Shown here in pieces: positions 38,271-48,650 of a DNA stretch of 64,000 bases (position 1 is the stretch's first letter; each line of letters opens with the position of its first letter). The stretch is from contig CM043960.1 in NCBI GenBank assembly GCA_014529385.2, forward strand, positions 22,375,719 to 22,439,718, in the 5' to 3' direction. The position numbers and the translations under genes are program-made. The notes beneath the pieces were generated by a model. It worked only from the letters and a program-made list of their open reading frames with translations, was not told the origin of the DNA and searched no databases. The DNA comes from Adiantum capillus-veneris. Taxonomy: Eukaryota > Streptophyta > Polypodiopsida > Polypodiales > Pteridaceae.

Positions 38271-38645
38271 CTATACTTGGTTGTTTGAGCAGGGTCTCCT
38301 ACTTCTAAGTATGGATAAGATATACACATACATGTAGGGTCTTTTGGTTGTCATGAACAAATGTTCTTACCTCCATATAGACATAGAATAGGTGCACTCA
38401 GTGCCTCTTGGTTGTTATGAGATGATTCTCTTAATTCCAAGTGAGGTTTAAGGTATGAAGTAGGATTCACTTGGTTATTATCGAGCTTATGCTCTTACCT
38501 CTAAGTGAAGATGGTGGATCACCTATAGAACTCACTAGGTTGTGATCGAGCGAAAGTTCTTACCTCCTAGTGAATATTAGTCATGCATAGTCTTAGGAGT
38601 CACATGGATGTCATCGAGCTCATGCTCTTAACTCTATGTTGATAT
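38271..38645 (-). repeat. Left hairpin array, about six units
   Basis: Six consecutive stem-loops of about 45-60 bp. The outer stems differ from unit to unit yet each is self-complementary: ATACTT/AAGTAT, TTCACTTGG/CTAAGTGAA (38466-38474 with 38501-38509), TCACTAGG/CCTAGTGA (38532-38539 with 38566-38573). The loops share TTGT(T/G)ATCGAGC...TTCTTACCT. Inside the loop a second small stem also covaries: GAGC-TTAT-GCTC, GAGC-TCAT-GCTC, GAAC-AAAT-GTTC, GAGA-TGAT-TCTC, GAGC-GAAA-GTTC (one G-T pair). The loop consensus on the minus strand resembles the plus-strand loops of the right array. Confidence 0.75.
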
Positions 38646-38779
38646 AGAAATTAGAGACCTCAGTTATTTTAGGTCGATAACATACACCCACATATACTCC
38701 AGTGATACCAAAATGTAGCAAGATATTACTTCCATGAATCATTGTGAGTGATGTTATTCGCGTGCAAAAAGATGAAGGT

Positions 38780-39705
38780 TCAAAGCAATCCATTAATGAT
38801 AGGCCATATATTCTGTTTGACAGCTTCAACAGTCCCCTTGACTTCTTTCAAACCCTTGCTCATGGCCACATTCTTCCCCTCCTTTTGGAGTCTCTCTAGC
38901 CAATGGTCAAGCTTTCCACCAATCCACATATTGAAGATGAGGGTCGGAGCTCATGTGGCGTGTCTTGCCAATCCCAGAGCGGCAATGATTCCACTATTAG
39001 TGATATGCATAATTGTGTCCTCATGCAACGCTATGTCATTGGCCCTCTTCTGGCCATCACCCTTGACTAGCTTGCCGGCATAAGTTTCATTTGTGAAGGT
39101 CTCATGATTGACTTTCACCTTCGGACCATGTCGTATCTACCTTCTCCAATGCTTGCAATGCCAATGCAATCCATGCGCATGATAACGAGGTTGCATGGGT
39201 CTAAACTTCCCATGTTGGGTGGCATTGGGACATTGCTAAAGATTGGTACTTCTGAAGTGGCAGGCACTTCGGATACATCCTTGGGATCTTCTACATGCGG
39301 TCTCTTTCCAGTTGCTTCATGCTTCTATAGAGGACCTCTACTTCCTTCATGTGGTCCATGAAGCCAAACTTCCCTTTGATTTGCTTGCCAAGGGTTTTTG
39401 CAACTCTACAAACTTTCCCTATGATTCGGCTCACGTCGTGGGCCAACTCACCACCTGTAAGGACTTCAATCCCACCTGAAACACTATGAAATTTTGCAAC
39501 TAGTGCTACATATGTAGCACTACATAACTCGTCCAAAAATGATTTGTACAAGGACTCTTGCAAGACTTCTTGAAATGATCAGTTCGTAATCCATAAAGAT
39601 GAGTGCATACAAATTCTCCGACATATTTGCGCTCAACTTTTGTTATCTTGCCTATAGTACCCATGATGTGCATAGAAGCTAAAACTAAGAAACAAAAAAC
39701 CATAA
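38780..39705 (-). pseudogene. Unrecognised coding-like segment inside the hAT-type element
   Basis: Successive minus-strand open stretches keep protein-like composition in changing frames. They are KITKVERKYVGEFVCTHLYG (about 39590-39650), a 90-codon stretch with ELAHDVSRIIGKVCRVAKTL (39291-39563), EDPKDVSEVPATSEVPIFSN (about 39230-39290), KVNHETFTNETYAGKLVKG and HITNSGIIAALGLARH (about 38950-39115), and KGLKEVKGTVEAVKQNIWPI (about 38790-38860). I recognise no domain. There is no hAT dimerisation motif or zinc finger. It could be a captured host-gene fragment, with the frame changes being either decay or exon boundaries, or the remains of an unknown element protein. Confidence 0.45.
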
Positions 39706-40040
39706 ATTCTCATCAGTATAAGTGACATGTAATGCAACACATTCTAGTCATTATTTGCAACCTATATATGCAACACAACCATGAAGCAATCACCCTAAAC
39801 CCTAAACCACAGGTCCACATGAATGTAATTTATGATTAACATACACAAGAACGTCCACACAATTATGCACGATGTTAATTATGATTTTTCATATCATAGA
39901 AAAATATGTTATGATTTTTTTTATCAAAAACCTTGCATGTATGAGATGCTATCAATAGGAATGTGACAAAGTCATACAAATACACATTATTTTACAAATG
40001 ACAAAGAACAACGTAAAGCGTGTTGTCATGTGTGTTTCCC

Positions 40041-40737
40041 TCTCATTGTAAGGATCTAAGCAAATCCTAAGCACTAGACGGAGGGGTTTTATTCCCATTG
40101 TAAGAGCAAAGGATAGACGTTCGATCCAGACGCCGAGAACGATCACACTTTAAAAATCAGTAGCTCATCAGATAATTGTTTTTTACCACAAATCATGTCT
40201 GAGAGAAACTCCTTCCATTGTAAGAGCCGAAGATCGTGGCGGGGGGAGTAGTTTAAAGATTACACTTTCTCATTATATAGATCTACAATGTAGATCTACG
40301 GATCATGTGGTCCATGAATACGTATATTGAAAAGTGTATAGCTTAATGACTCACTTGATAAAAAATTTATTCGCACAGATCGTGTCTAGGAGTAACTTCT
40401 TTTGTTGTAAGAACCAAAGCTCAGACGCAGGAAGAAGTATGATTTTTTGTAAGCTCACATTTCATTGGAGCTTATTTTACCTAAAGCATCGTACAAAGTA
40501 AGAGTTTCGTGAGACATATAAAACAAATGCACGTGCTATCTAATGGTCTCCTAAAACACCGTACAAAGTATGAGTGCCGACAAGCATATCAAAACAATGT
40601 ACGGTGTTATCTAAATTCCTAGAACATTGACTCTAGTAAGAGTGCTGCAGAGCATATCAGAACAAGAGTCGATGTTTTCTAATTTCTTTCTAGATTACTA
40701 TGGGAGTAAGATATAAAATCAAACAACCCATAGTAAT
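40041..40737 (+). repeat. Right hairpin array, about seven units
   Basis: The last three units are textbook hairpins: AACACCGTACA (40555-40565) with TGTACGGTGTT (40598-40608), perfect 11 bp; AACATTGACTCT (40623-40634) with AGAGTCGATGTT (40665-40676), 11 of 12; ATTACTATGGG (40694-40704) with CCCATAGTAAT (40727-40737), perfect 11 bp. Loops share GTAAGAGTGC...GCATATCAxAACAA. Earlier units (about 40041-40440) have loops of the form TTGTAAGAGCC-AAG...GACGC between stems such as ACTTCTT/AAGAAGT. Stems differ, loops are kept. Confidence 0.75.
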
Positions 40738-40941
40738 TTCTATACCCTAAATTTTAAACTGTTATGTGACTAAGAGGGCTCGAAGGGGTATCAGAGACAC
40801 ATGCAATTATTTAATCACGTGAAAATACAATTTAAATTATTTTTTATAAAAACGCAAACGTGAAGAGAAAAGATGCTCACCAATACGTGAGGCTGACCTG
40901 CTCAAAAAACAGTTGCAACCTTTGTGAACTAAGGAGAGAGC

Positions 40942-40942
40942 T

Positions 40943-40973
<31 letters not shown>

Positions 40974-40986
40974 GCTAGAGAGAGAT
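40942..40986. repeat. (GA)n-rich stretch in the hAT-type element
   Basis: A short GA run with flanking GCTAGAGAGAG phrases, just inside the right subterminal cluster. Confidence 0.85.
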
Positions 40987-41039
40987 CTCGATCAAAAACG
41001 TATCAAAGAATGGTGTATTTTTTTTGTAATGGACTATTG

Positions 41040-41155
41040 TATTGATCGATAGTCTTTTGATCGATAACGGTATCAACCGATATAGTGTCGATCAATATTG
41101 TTTCGATCGAAAGACTATCGATCAATACGATATCGATCAAAAGAATAGAAATTAT
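41040..41155. repeat. Right subterminal cluster of ATCGAT motifs
   Basis: Seven or so copies of TATCGATC/TTGATCGAT-type motifs about 90-205 bp from the right end, matching the left cluster. The two clusters are the mirrored subterminal regions of the hAT-type element. Confidence 0.75.
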
Positions 41156-41246
41156 TCAAAAATACCATGTATTATACGAGAATACATGAATAATGACATT
41201 TTATACGGTTTAAATTGCATTATTTGATCGAATAAATGCAACCCTG

Positions 41247-41254
41247 AGCTCATC
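41247..41254. repeat. Right target-site duplication AGCTCATC
   Basis: Identical to 37512-37519. LINE-2 endonuclease sequence resumes directly after it. Confidence 0.9.
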
Positions 41255-42131
41255 TAGTGGCCATCCTGGCTCTTGAGTGCATAGCTGCTTGTATATCCCA
41301 TCCATGTACATGAAATCCGTCTCCCTTGTGAAGGTTAACCGACTTTGTGTGGAGACCTCTCCTAGTGGAGTTGTGCTAAACTGAAACATGAGAGTGAAAG
41401 CAAGATAGCACAACCAACTGCTAGTCCAACTGGCCTAGTGCCCACCAAGAAATCTTGAAAGATGGAATGAGACATGGCTGGCCATAACATAATCTATTAT
41501 GCTAGCCCCATGTCGGTGTGGAAAACATGTGAAACCTCCCAATGTCAAAAATCTCTTTAGGCCATTCAAATGACCAATCCATGTGCAATCCCCATATCTA
41601 TCAAGTATCTGCCATACTCACTGTTCTGCTTATCCTGCGATAGTCTGGATAACCCCATCTCTGTAACATTAAGCTCCCTAAGCATCTCCTCTTAAGTATC
41701 ATAAAATATTGTTTGATGATGGGTAGTCCTAGCATTGAAATCCCCTAGTATGATAATGTCACCATCCCTAGAAAACTCCCATATGTCATCATTCAAAATA
41801 AAAAAGGGGGATTGTCCTCTAGGTGGTGCATATGCTGATATACTAGGAGGAAAATAACAAATAGCAATGTAGAGATATCTAATGTCTCTACCTTTAGTCT
41901 CACCCACATGTACCTAGCGTGCTCATACTTGCATGTTATATGTATCAATGGTTGCAACTCCTCCATGAACAAAATTACCATGCCCCCTCAGCCCCGTCCT
42001 CGATACTCTAATCAAGTCTCCAGTCTGCAAGCTATCTCCCATCTATATCTGCTCACCTGTGGCATGGACTACCTAGAAGCCTAATGTGTCTCGGAATAGA
42101 AAATGATGTCCCTCCCAGTGAAACTATCCTC
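41255..42131 (-). pseudogene. LINE-2 ORF2 endonuclease domain
   Basis: Minus-strand pieces with IAICYFPPSISAYAPPRG, DIIILGDFNARTTHHQ (GDFN motif) and LQPLIHITCKYEHARYMWV, parallel to LINE-1 at 32400-32800. The hAT-type element cuts the sequence at 41254 and the Copia element at 42136. Interrupted by stops. Confidence 0.75.
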
Positions 42132-42136
42132 AATGG

Positions 42137-42360
42137 TGTTGTTGGGATTAAAGCCCAAGTGGCCTCTTATGCGGATATGGCCGGCCGCCCGCCTAACTCA
42201 CTTACCTCTAACTCTTTGTATATACTAACATATTCTTTGTGAATACTAAGGATTTGGGAGATAACCCTTCTAACAGATCTCTGCGTACTGTGTACTGTGT
42301 AAGCTCACTGTGTGTGTGTGTGAGAGAGAGAGTCGACCCACGCTCCGCTCCGCGACTTCA
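42137..42360 (+). repeat. 5' LTR of the young Copia element
   Basis: TGTTGTTGGG...CGCGACTTCA. Short for a plant copia LTR. It contains a small TG/GA microsatellite near 42310-42332. Confidence 0.9.
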
Positions 42361-42361
42361 A

Positions 42362-42373
42362 TTGGTATCAGAG
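42362..42373 (+). other. Primer-binding site (initiator Met tRNA type)
   Basis: TGGTATCAGAGC, two bases or so after the LTR, the canonical plant copia primer site. Confidence 0.9.
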
Positions 42374-43393
42374 CCTTGGTTCAGTGCGGATTTGCGCAAT
42401 CGCGCGCGCGCGCACTTTTCCGGCAGATTCTGGATCCGGAGTTCGAAAATTCACACTCGGCGTTCCGGGAGCGTTTCCACCAGGCGACCTGGCGTTTTAC
42501 CCCCCTTTCGAAGCCGTTTATGCCCTCAGAATTTCGTTCTGAGCACTACAGCAGAAGATAGATTTCAGCCGCAAAGAAATCCGTCTTGTGTAGATTGGCA
42601 AGCAGGAGGTGGTCGACATCAATATCGACATCGACATACATCACTTATTCGTCTTCAGAGCATCATCTATAGACCAGGTACACATATATATCATCAGATA
42701 TATATATTGCAGTCTGCATTGCTACTTCTTGTGCTTGCCAGGTTCCAGGGGAGGTGTGGCCATACGACGGCTTGACACCACTGGCATGTATTGCAGATTG
42801 ATGTATTGTGATTGTGGTTCTGCTAGTTGTGAGTCACGCTAGCAGACAGACCGCCGCAGCGGTCATAGGACAGTGATTGGTCTATTATAGGATGTATGCT
42901 AGTTCTGGGCAGTTTGCTGAGCCATCTGAGAGGGTCGTGTGTGAGGTTTTTTGAAGCCAAGCACTGGGGGCTGGGTTACCCAGTGTGAGGTGGATTAGGT
43001 TGCTGGAGTTCCCCTCTACACGCATCCTCTTCGGTGACTTTTATCCCTTAGGATGTATGATTTTGTGTAGACACTGGATTGCATCTTATGCGTCAGGCCG
43101 TTGAGGCATTGTTCAGGGTTCAGTCTTGAGACAGATACAGGTTCTGTCATCGCCCAGAGAGGAGACAGTGTATGCTTACAGGATTTGTCACTGGTCAGCT
43201 ATTTATGATTGTTTTTTGAGCTATCTTTTGGTTCCCAGAGCTCAGTTTACAAGGGAGACTCTGTCAAAAATTTTCAAAAATACTGACAGTTCCTGAGGAG
43301 AGGTGTTCAGCTTGTTGATTATAGCTTGTTTACTGTGTACAGAGGCCAGTTTACAGGGGAAACTCTGCCGGATTTTTCTCAGGAGTAAACAGT
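42374..43393 (+). other. Leader of the young Copia element
   Basis: About 1 kb between primer site and gag. Open frames at 42239-42775 and 42310-42561 run through LTR sequence and are not supported as genes. It has a CG-alternating run CGCGCGCGCGCGC near 42401 and a direct repeat, CAGTTTACA(A/G)GGGA(G/A)ACTCTG, at 43243 and 43347. Leaders of this kind carry packaging signals, an inference here. Confidence 0.6.
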
Positions 43394-44330
43394 TTGGCAG
43401 ATATGGCATCTTCTCACAGTGAGACTCTTTACAACATAAAGAAGCTGGATGGCACAAACTTTCCATTCTGGAAGAAGCAGATTTGGCAGGTTTTGGTGCA
43501 GAAAAAACAAGTGAAGCCATTGAAGCTCAAAGGGGAGAGACCAGAATTTATGGCTGAAGATGAGTGGGAAGAGCTTGACGAGTTAGCTTGTTCCACAATC
43601 ATGCTGACACTGGCAGAAAATGTTTACTTCAACGTAGCAGAAGAGACTACAGCGTATGGCGTATGGCAAAAGCTATGTGATATGTACGAGAAACAAAGTG
43701 CTGCTTCTCAGATTTACTGGCTCAAGAAATTGGTGGATTTGAAGATGAAGGAAGGGACAGCCATGTCAAATCATCTGAATGAATTTCACTCAATTTTCAG
43801 CCAGTTAACAGCACAGGAGATAGTCTTTCCAGATTCAGTGAAGGCTATGTTTCTCTTAATCACTTTGCCAGACAGTTGGGATACTTTTCGTACAGCGTTA
43901 AGTAATTCTGTCGTGCCAGAAGGTCTTACAAGTGCCAATGTAGAAGGCAGCTTGCTCACAGAGGAAGTGAACAGGAAGAACATTGACAAAGGCAAAGGCA
44001 ATAGCGCTTTGGTCGTTCGAGGGAGACAACAGTTTAAAGAGAAGAAGGGTAAGAAGGCACAAAACCGAAGTAAGTCTCGTGATTCGAAGTCAAAGGATGA
44101 CATAGAATGCTACCATTGTGGCAAGAAGGGTCACATGAAGCGAGACTGTACGAAGTGGAAACAAGAAAAAGGAAAAACAAAGAGTTCTGAGCAAGATGAA
44201 AAGAAGAGTTCAGTGAAGATTGAAGAGGTGAATGTCACAGGATCTGGTTCAGACAGTGATTCTGGTATAGCAGCTGGTGACATCTTCCTTACAAGCAATC
44301 TTGATTCTGTTTTCTTGACTGCAGAGGATG
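43394..44330 (+). other. gag part of the young Copia element
   Basis: Begins MADMASSHSETLYNIKKLDG, followed by the UBN2-like copia gag block (NFPFWKKQIWQVLVQKKQVK, then YGVWQKLCDMYEKQSAASQI), a basic linker and one zinc knuckle CYHCGKKGHMKRDC (44108-44149). gag would form the particle that packages the element RNA. Confidence 0.9.
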
Positions 44331-44339
44331 GACATGCTA

Positions 44340-47300
44340 TGAGTGATTGGATTATCGACTCAGGGGCATCTTTACATGTTTCTCCGCACAAAGAGTGGTT
44401 TACATCATATGTGGCTACTAAAGATTATGTCAGACTTGGCAATGAGCAGGTTTGTGACATACTTGGAGTGGGAGATGTGCAGTTGAAGTTTCAGAATGGC
44501 TCTTCTTTATGGCTCAAGAATGTCAGACATGTTCCAGCAATCCGAAAGAGCTTGATTAGTACAGGGAAGTTGGATGATGCGGGTTAGGTGACAACGCTTG
44601 GAAGATCTCCAAAGGTTCGATGACTGTAGCACATGGCAGCAAGTCAGGAACTCTGTACACTTTACATGTTTCAGAGGTTAAAAACCATGTAATTAATGTG
44701 ATTGAGCAGCCAAGTGTGTCACTGTGGCATCGTAGGTTGGGACATATGTCAAAAAGAGGAATGGAAATACTTTCTCATTATGGCTATTTGCCTGGCTTTT
44801 CATTTCAAGATTTCGAGTTTTGTGAGCATTGTGTTTATGGTAAGCAAACACAGGAACCGCACAGATCAAAGAGGAATCGTAGGGACGAACGGTTAGCTCT
44901 TGTACACAGTGACCTATGCGGACCAATGCCTAGTTTGTCACTAGGGGGAGCAGCGTACTTTTGTACATTCATAGATGACTATTCTCGCAAAGTATGGGTT
45001 TACTTCTTGAAGCACAAGGATGAGGTGCTCAAGGTCTTTAAGACATTCTTGCAGCTGGTGGAGAATCAGAGTGGTCAGAAGCTGAAGTGCTTGAGAACTG
45101 ACAATGGTGGAGAGTACGTTTCCAAAGCTTTTCAAGACTTTTGTGAAGCAAAAGGGATTAAGCGGGAACTTACTGCACCATATAATCCTTCACAGAATGG
45201 GGTTGCAGAACGTATGAATAGGACCATACAAGAGAAAGTCAGAAGCATGTTGTCAAATGCTGAGTTGCCTGATGGATTTTGGGCGGAAGCAGTGGCTACA
45301 GCAGTCCATTTGATCAACAGGTCTCCTAGTAGGGTTCTGGATAAGAGTGCAGTGGCCGAGATGCTATGGACAGGCAAGGCACCTTCGTATAAGCATCTCA
45401 GAGTCTTTGGTTGTGAAGCTTATAGCCATATTCCTAAAGAGTTCAGAAATAAGTTAGAACCAAAGAGCAAGAAGTGTATATTTCTTGGCTACGGAGAATC
45501 GGGCGAGATGGGTTACCGGCTTTGGGATCCTGAGTCCAGAAAGCTTATTCGTAGCAATGATGTGCATTTCAATGAAGCCAAGTTTCATGCTCAGCCAGAG
45601 AAGACAGAGGAGATCAGAAGAGTTGTCTTCAGGGAAGATGGACCTAGTGCTAGCACATCAAGACAGCATAGTCAAGCTCAGGAACAGCCTATAGTGGCTA
45701 GAGAGGCAGAATCAGTTGTGGTGAGACGTTCTGAGCGTGTCTCCAAACCACCTGATCGTTATGTGCCATCTCTAAATTATGTCATGCTCACAGATTGCGG
45801 AGAACCATCTTGTTACAAGGAAGCATTACAAGTGGTTGACTCGAAAAAATGGCAGTTGGCCATGCAGTCAGAGATGACAGCTCTGCATAAAAACCAGACA
45901 TGGAAGTTGGTTAAATTACCACAGGGCAAAAAGGCTCTACCTTGTAAATGGGTTTACAGGTATAAGATCACCGCTCATGATAGTCAGCCAAAGTACAAAG
46001 CAAGGCTTGTTGCCAAGGGCTTTAAGCAAGAACAAGGCATTGACTTTGATGAAGTCTTCTCTCCAGTGGTTAAGATGACTACATTGAGATGCTTTCTTGC
46101 ATTCGTTGCTATATTGGATTTAGTGTTGCACCAAATGGATGTCAAGACAGCGTTCTTGCATGGTGATTTAGATGTGGAAATTTACATGCAGCAGCCAGAA
46201 GGGTTTGTTGAGAAAGGCATGGAACATTTGGTATGCCAGTTGTTAAAGAGTCTTTATGGCTTAAAACAATCACCGAGGGCATGGTACCATAAGTTTCACC
46301 AGTTTATGCTTTCTCAAGGCTACAAACGTAGTGAGTTCGATCACTGTCTATATACAAAGAAGGCTAAGGATGGCAGTTGGCTGATCCTTATTTTGTATGT
46401 GGATGACATGTTGATTGCCGGCAAACACTTGGAAGAAATTTCAGCTTTGAAGTCAAAGATGGCAAAATCGTTTGACATGAAAGACATGGGTGAGGCAAGT
46501 CATATACTTGGTATGCGCATTGAGAGAGACAGATCAAAGAAGTTGATTTGGTTATCTCAAACAGAGTATATTGACAAGGTTTTGCACCGTTTCAATATGG
46601 AGAAGGGAAAGGCATTGAGTGTTCCATTGCCACCATATGTGAAACTTAGCAAACAAGATTGTCCTGTGTCTGAGGAAGAAAAGGCTGAAATGGATAAGAT
46701 TCCATATGCGTCTGCAGTGGGTAGTTTGATGTATGCAATGATTGCTACACGTCCGGATATTGCATTTGCAGTGGGAGTGGTTAGCAGATATATGTCAAAT
46801 CCCGGCAAGAAACATTGGGAGGCAGTGAAAGGTATCATGAGATACTTAAAACATACAAAGAGTATGCGCATATGCTATGGTAGTCAGGATTTGAGTGTCA
46901 GAGGATACACTGACTCAGATTATGCAGGAGACTTGGATAAAAGGAGATCTACATCAGGCTATGTCTTTACATTGGCTGGAGGTGCCATATCATGGCGATC
47001 TCGATTACAAGATTGTGTTACGCAGTCTACTACAGAAGCTGAGTATGTTGCAGCAAATGAGGCATGCAAAGAAGCTATTTGGCTTGGTAGATTGGTTGCA
47101 GACTTGGGAATCAATGCAGATATGCCAGAGTTATATTGTGATAGTCAAAGTGCTATACAATTGGCAAAGAATCCAGTGTTCCATTCGAAGACTAAGCATA
47201 TTGATGTGAAGTATCACTTCATTAGGGAAGTACTTGAAGACAAGCAGATACAACTGCTGAAGATCCACACCAAGGACAATCCTGCTGATCTACTCACAAA

Positions 47301-47355
47301 GGGACTTCCAGGAGAGGGCTTTGTGCATTGTCGTGAGTTATTGGGCATTGGATAG
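44340..47355 (+). other. pol part of the young Copia element (PR, IN, RT, RNase H)
   Basis: Aspartic protease DWIIDSGASLHVSPHKEW (about 44346-44400). GAG-pre-integrase SLWHRRLGHMSKRGMEIL (about 44720-44775). Integrase core with VHSDLCGP, DNGGEY and NGVAERMNRTIQEK (about 44897-45240). Reverse transcriptase with DVKTAFLHGDLDVEIYMQQP, LYGLKQSPRAWYHKF and LILYVDDMLIAG (about 45890-46430). RNase H with GYTDSDYAGDLDKRRSTSGY and STTEAEYVAANEACKEAIWL, ending in the HTKDNPADLLTKGL tail (about 46900-47350). All key copia blocks are visible. Confidence 0.95.
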
Positions 47356-47427
47356 ATGGCAGCCATGTAAATCTTTGTACATTTATGTTCATAGATTTAC
47401 AGTTACTTAAAGTGCCACATTGGACTT

Positions 47428-47438
47428 TAAGTGGGAGG
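47428..47438 (+). other. Polypurine tract of the young Copia element
   Basis: A purine-rich AAGTGGGAGG stretch abuts the 3' LTR. Confidence 0.75.
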
Positions 47439-47660
47439 TTGTTGGGATTAAAGCCCAAGTGGCCTCTTATGCGGATATGGCCGGCCGCCCGCCTAACTCA
47501 CTTACCTCTAACTCTTTGTATATACTAACATATTCTTTGTGAATACTAAGGATTTGGGAGATAACCCTTCTAACAGATCTCTGCGTACTGTGTACTGTGT
47601 AAGCTCACTGTGTGTGTGTGTGAGAGAGAGAGTCGACCCACGCTCCGCTCCGCGACTTCA
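47437..47660 (+). repeat. 3' LTR of the young Copia element
   Basis: Matches 42137-42360 at every position I compared except the first base (G here, T in the 5' copy). Confidence 0.9.
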
Positions 47661-47665
47661 AATGG

Positions 47666-48647
47666 CACCTACATCAAGGCATAGAGATCCAATACAATTC
47701 CACAAGGCCACCTTTAATTTAGTCCCATAGGTCATGCACCATCATGTGGAGCGTCACTCCATTATCACAACCCTCCCATCTCTATAAAAATCACTCTTCC
47801 CTTTTTCCCTTTCCTCCTTAATCTCTGGCATCACCTCCTTCATATGAGAAATTTGCAAGAGTGTAAGGTAGTCCCCAAGAAAAATACCCATCTTCTTAAG
47901 AGTGGGTCTTTTCTTCAAAAATTCCTTCTTTGCTTCTCAAGAGGGGAAGCGAAGGATAAGTGCTCTTTCCTTGGAAGTTCCCCCCTTGATTTCACTTTCC
48001 TATTCATACTTGCCAAGACTTTGTATGCGCTGGTGCAGTAACCGGGCCACCATAAACATGAGTTTGTTGACCTCTTCCTCACCATTATCTTGGTCTTTGA
48101 GGCTGGTAATCCTCACATGTAAGGAACACACATGCCTCCTTTGCTCCTCTTCTAGTGTCAAGTTCATGATGATGGGTGTGTGGGTGGGGGTCAATTCTTT
48201 GCCTTTTCTTTTTTTGATGACCTCAATCCATTTCTCGGTCTCATATGCTTTCTTTTGAGTTTTGGTAATTATGTCCACCCAAGAAGTTGTCATTTCTTTA
48301 TTTTTCTCCTCCCCTTCTTTGATGGCCCACACTTTCTCTTTTAAGGTGTTGAGCTCTTCCAGTACCGATGGTTGGAGTTCCCCTTATTTGAATGCACTTT
48401 GTGAGCACTCCTCTTCAAGCTCCTTCTTGAGTCATGCAATCTCCTCATCCTGGGCGATCACCCGATCCTCAAGTATCTTTATTGTGCCTAGGAGGCTGGA
48501 ATTGATATTGTTGATGGTCTCTTGCATTTCCTCTTTGCATTTTTGGATGGAATCTTCGAGGGGGTTGCCCTTGTCATTTTTCTTCCTCATGTCCGCTTGT
48601 TCTATTTGTGCACTTGTTTCACAATTTGTGCAATTTCTCTGAACCAC
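47666..48647 (-). pseudogene. LINE-2 ORF1 (coiled coil plus RRM-like)
   Basis: Start region QADMRKKNDKGNPLEDSIQK, then SSLLGTIKILEDRVIAQDEEIA (heptad-like), SWVDIITKTQKKAYETEKW, and the RRM-like entry SLHVRITSLKDQDNGEEEV. It matches LINE-1 ORF1 piece by piece. It lacks the 14-bp duplication seen in LINE-1, so that duplication arose in LINE-1. Other frame breaks are present. Confidence 0.7.
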
Positions 48648-48650
48648 TTA

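Larger units (their letters stand above)
37520..41246. mobile_element. hAT-type DNA transposon, non-autonomous, hairpin-rich
   Basis: A 3727-bp insertion in LINE-2. The ends are perfect 11-bp inverted repeats, CAGGGTTGCAT at 37520-37530 and ATGCAACCCTG at 41236-41246. It is flanked by an identical 8-bp target duplication, AGCTCATC (37512-37519 and 41247-41254). 8-bp duplications with CAGGG-type ends are the hallmark of the hAT superfamily. LINE-1 provides the uninterrupted version of the target. Inside are subterminal ATCGAT-rich clusters, a three-unit repeat, two hairpin arrays in opposite orientation and a central minus-strand coding-like segment. I find no hAT transposase motifs, so it was probably mobilised in trans. 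Confidence 0.8.
42137..47660 (+). mobile_element. Ty1/copia retrotransposon, Tork-like, young and nearly whole
   Basis: A 5.5-kb plus-strand element in LINE-2. The target duplication is AATGG (42132-42136 and 47661-47665). LTRs of 224 bp (42137-42360 and 47437-47660) look identical except at the first base, so the insertion is recent. Parts in order: LTR, primer site, ~1-kb leader, gag, protease, integrase, reverse transcriptase, RNase H, polypurine tract, LTR. The phrase KKCIFLGYGESGEMGYRLWD and domain order PR-IN-RT-RH are copia, closest in style to Tnt1/Tork. It looks nearly whole with about one break. This family probably has or had active relatives in the genome. Confidence 0.95.

Noticed and set aside
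38271-40737. Hairpin arrays as hammerhead or twister ribozymes
   Set aside because: The hammerhead core (CTGATGA ... GAAA around three stems) and the twister core are absent. The GAAA tetraloop in one unit is not general.
38271-40737. CRISPR-like array
   Set aside because: The constant parts are loops within stem-loops of varying arms, there are no uniform spacers or cas genes, and the setting is eukaryotic.
42239-42775. 178-codon plus-strand frame in the Copia LTR and leader
   Set aside because: It starts inside the LTR and spans the primer site, and the same frame start recurs in the 3' LTR at 47539, so it is a by-product of LTR sequence.
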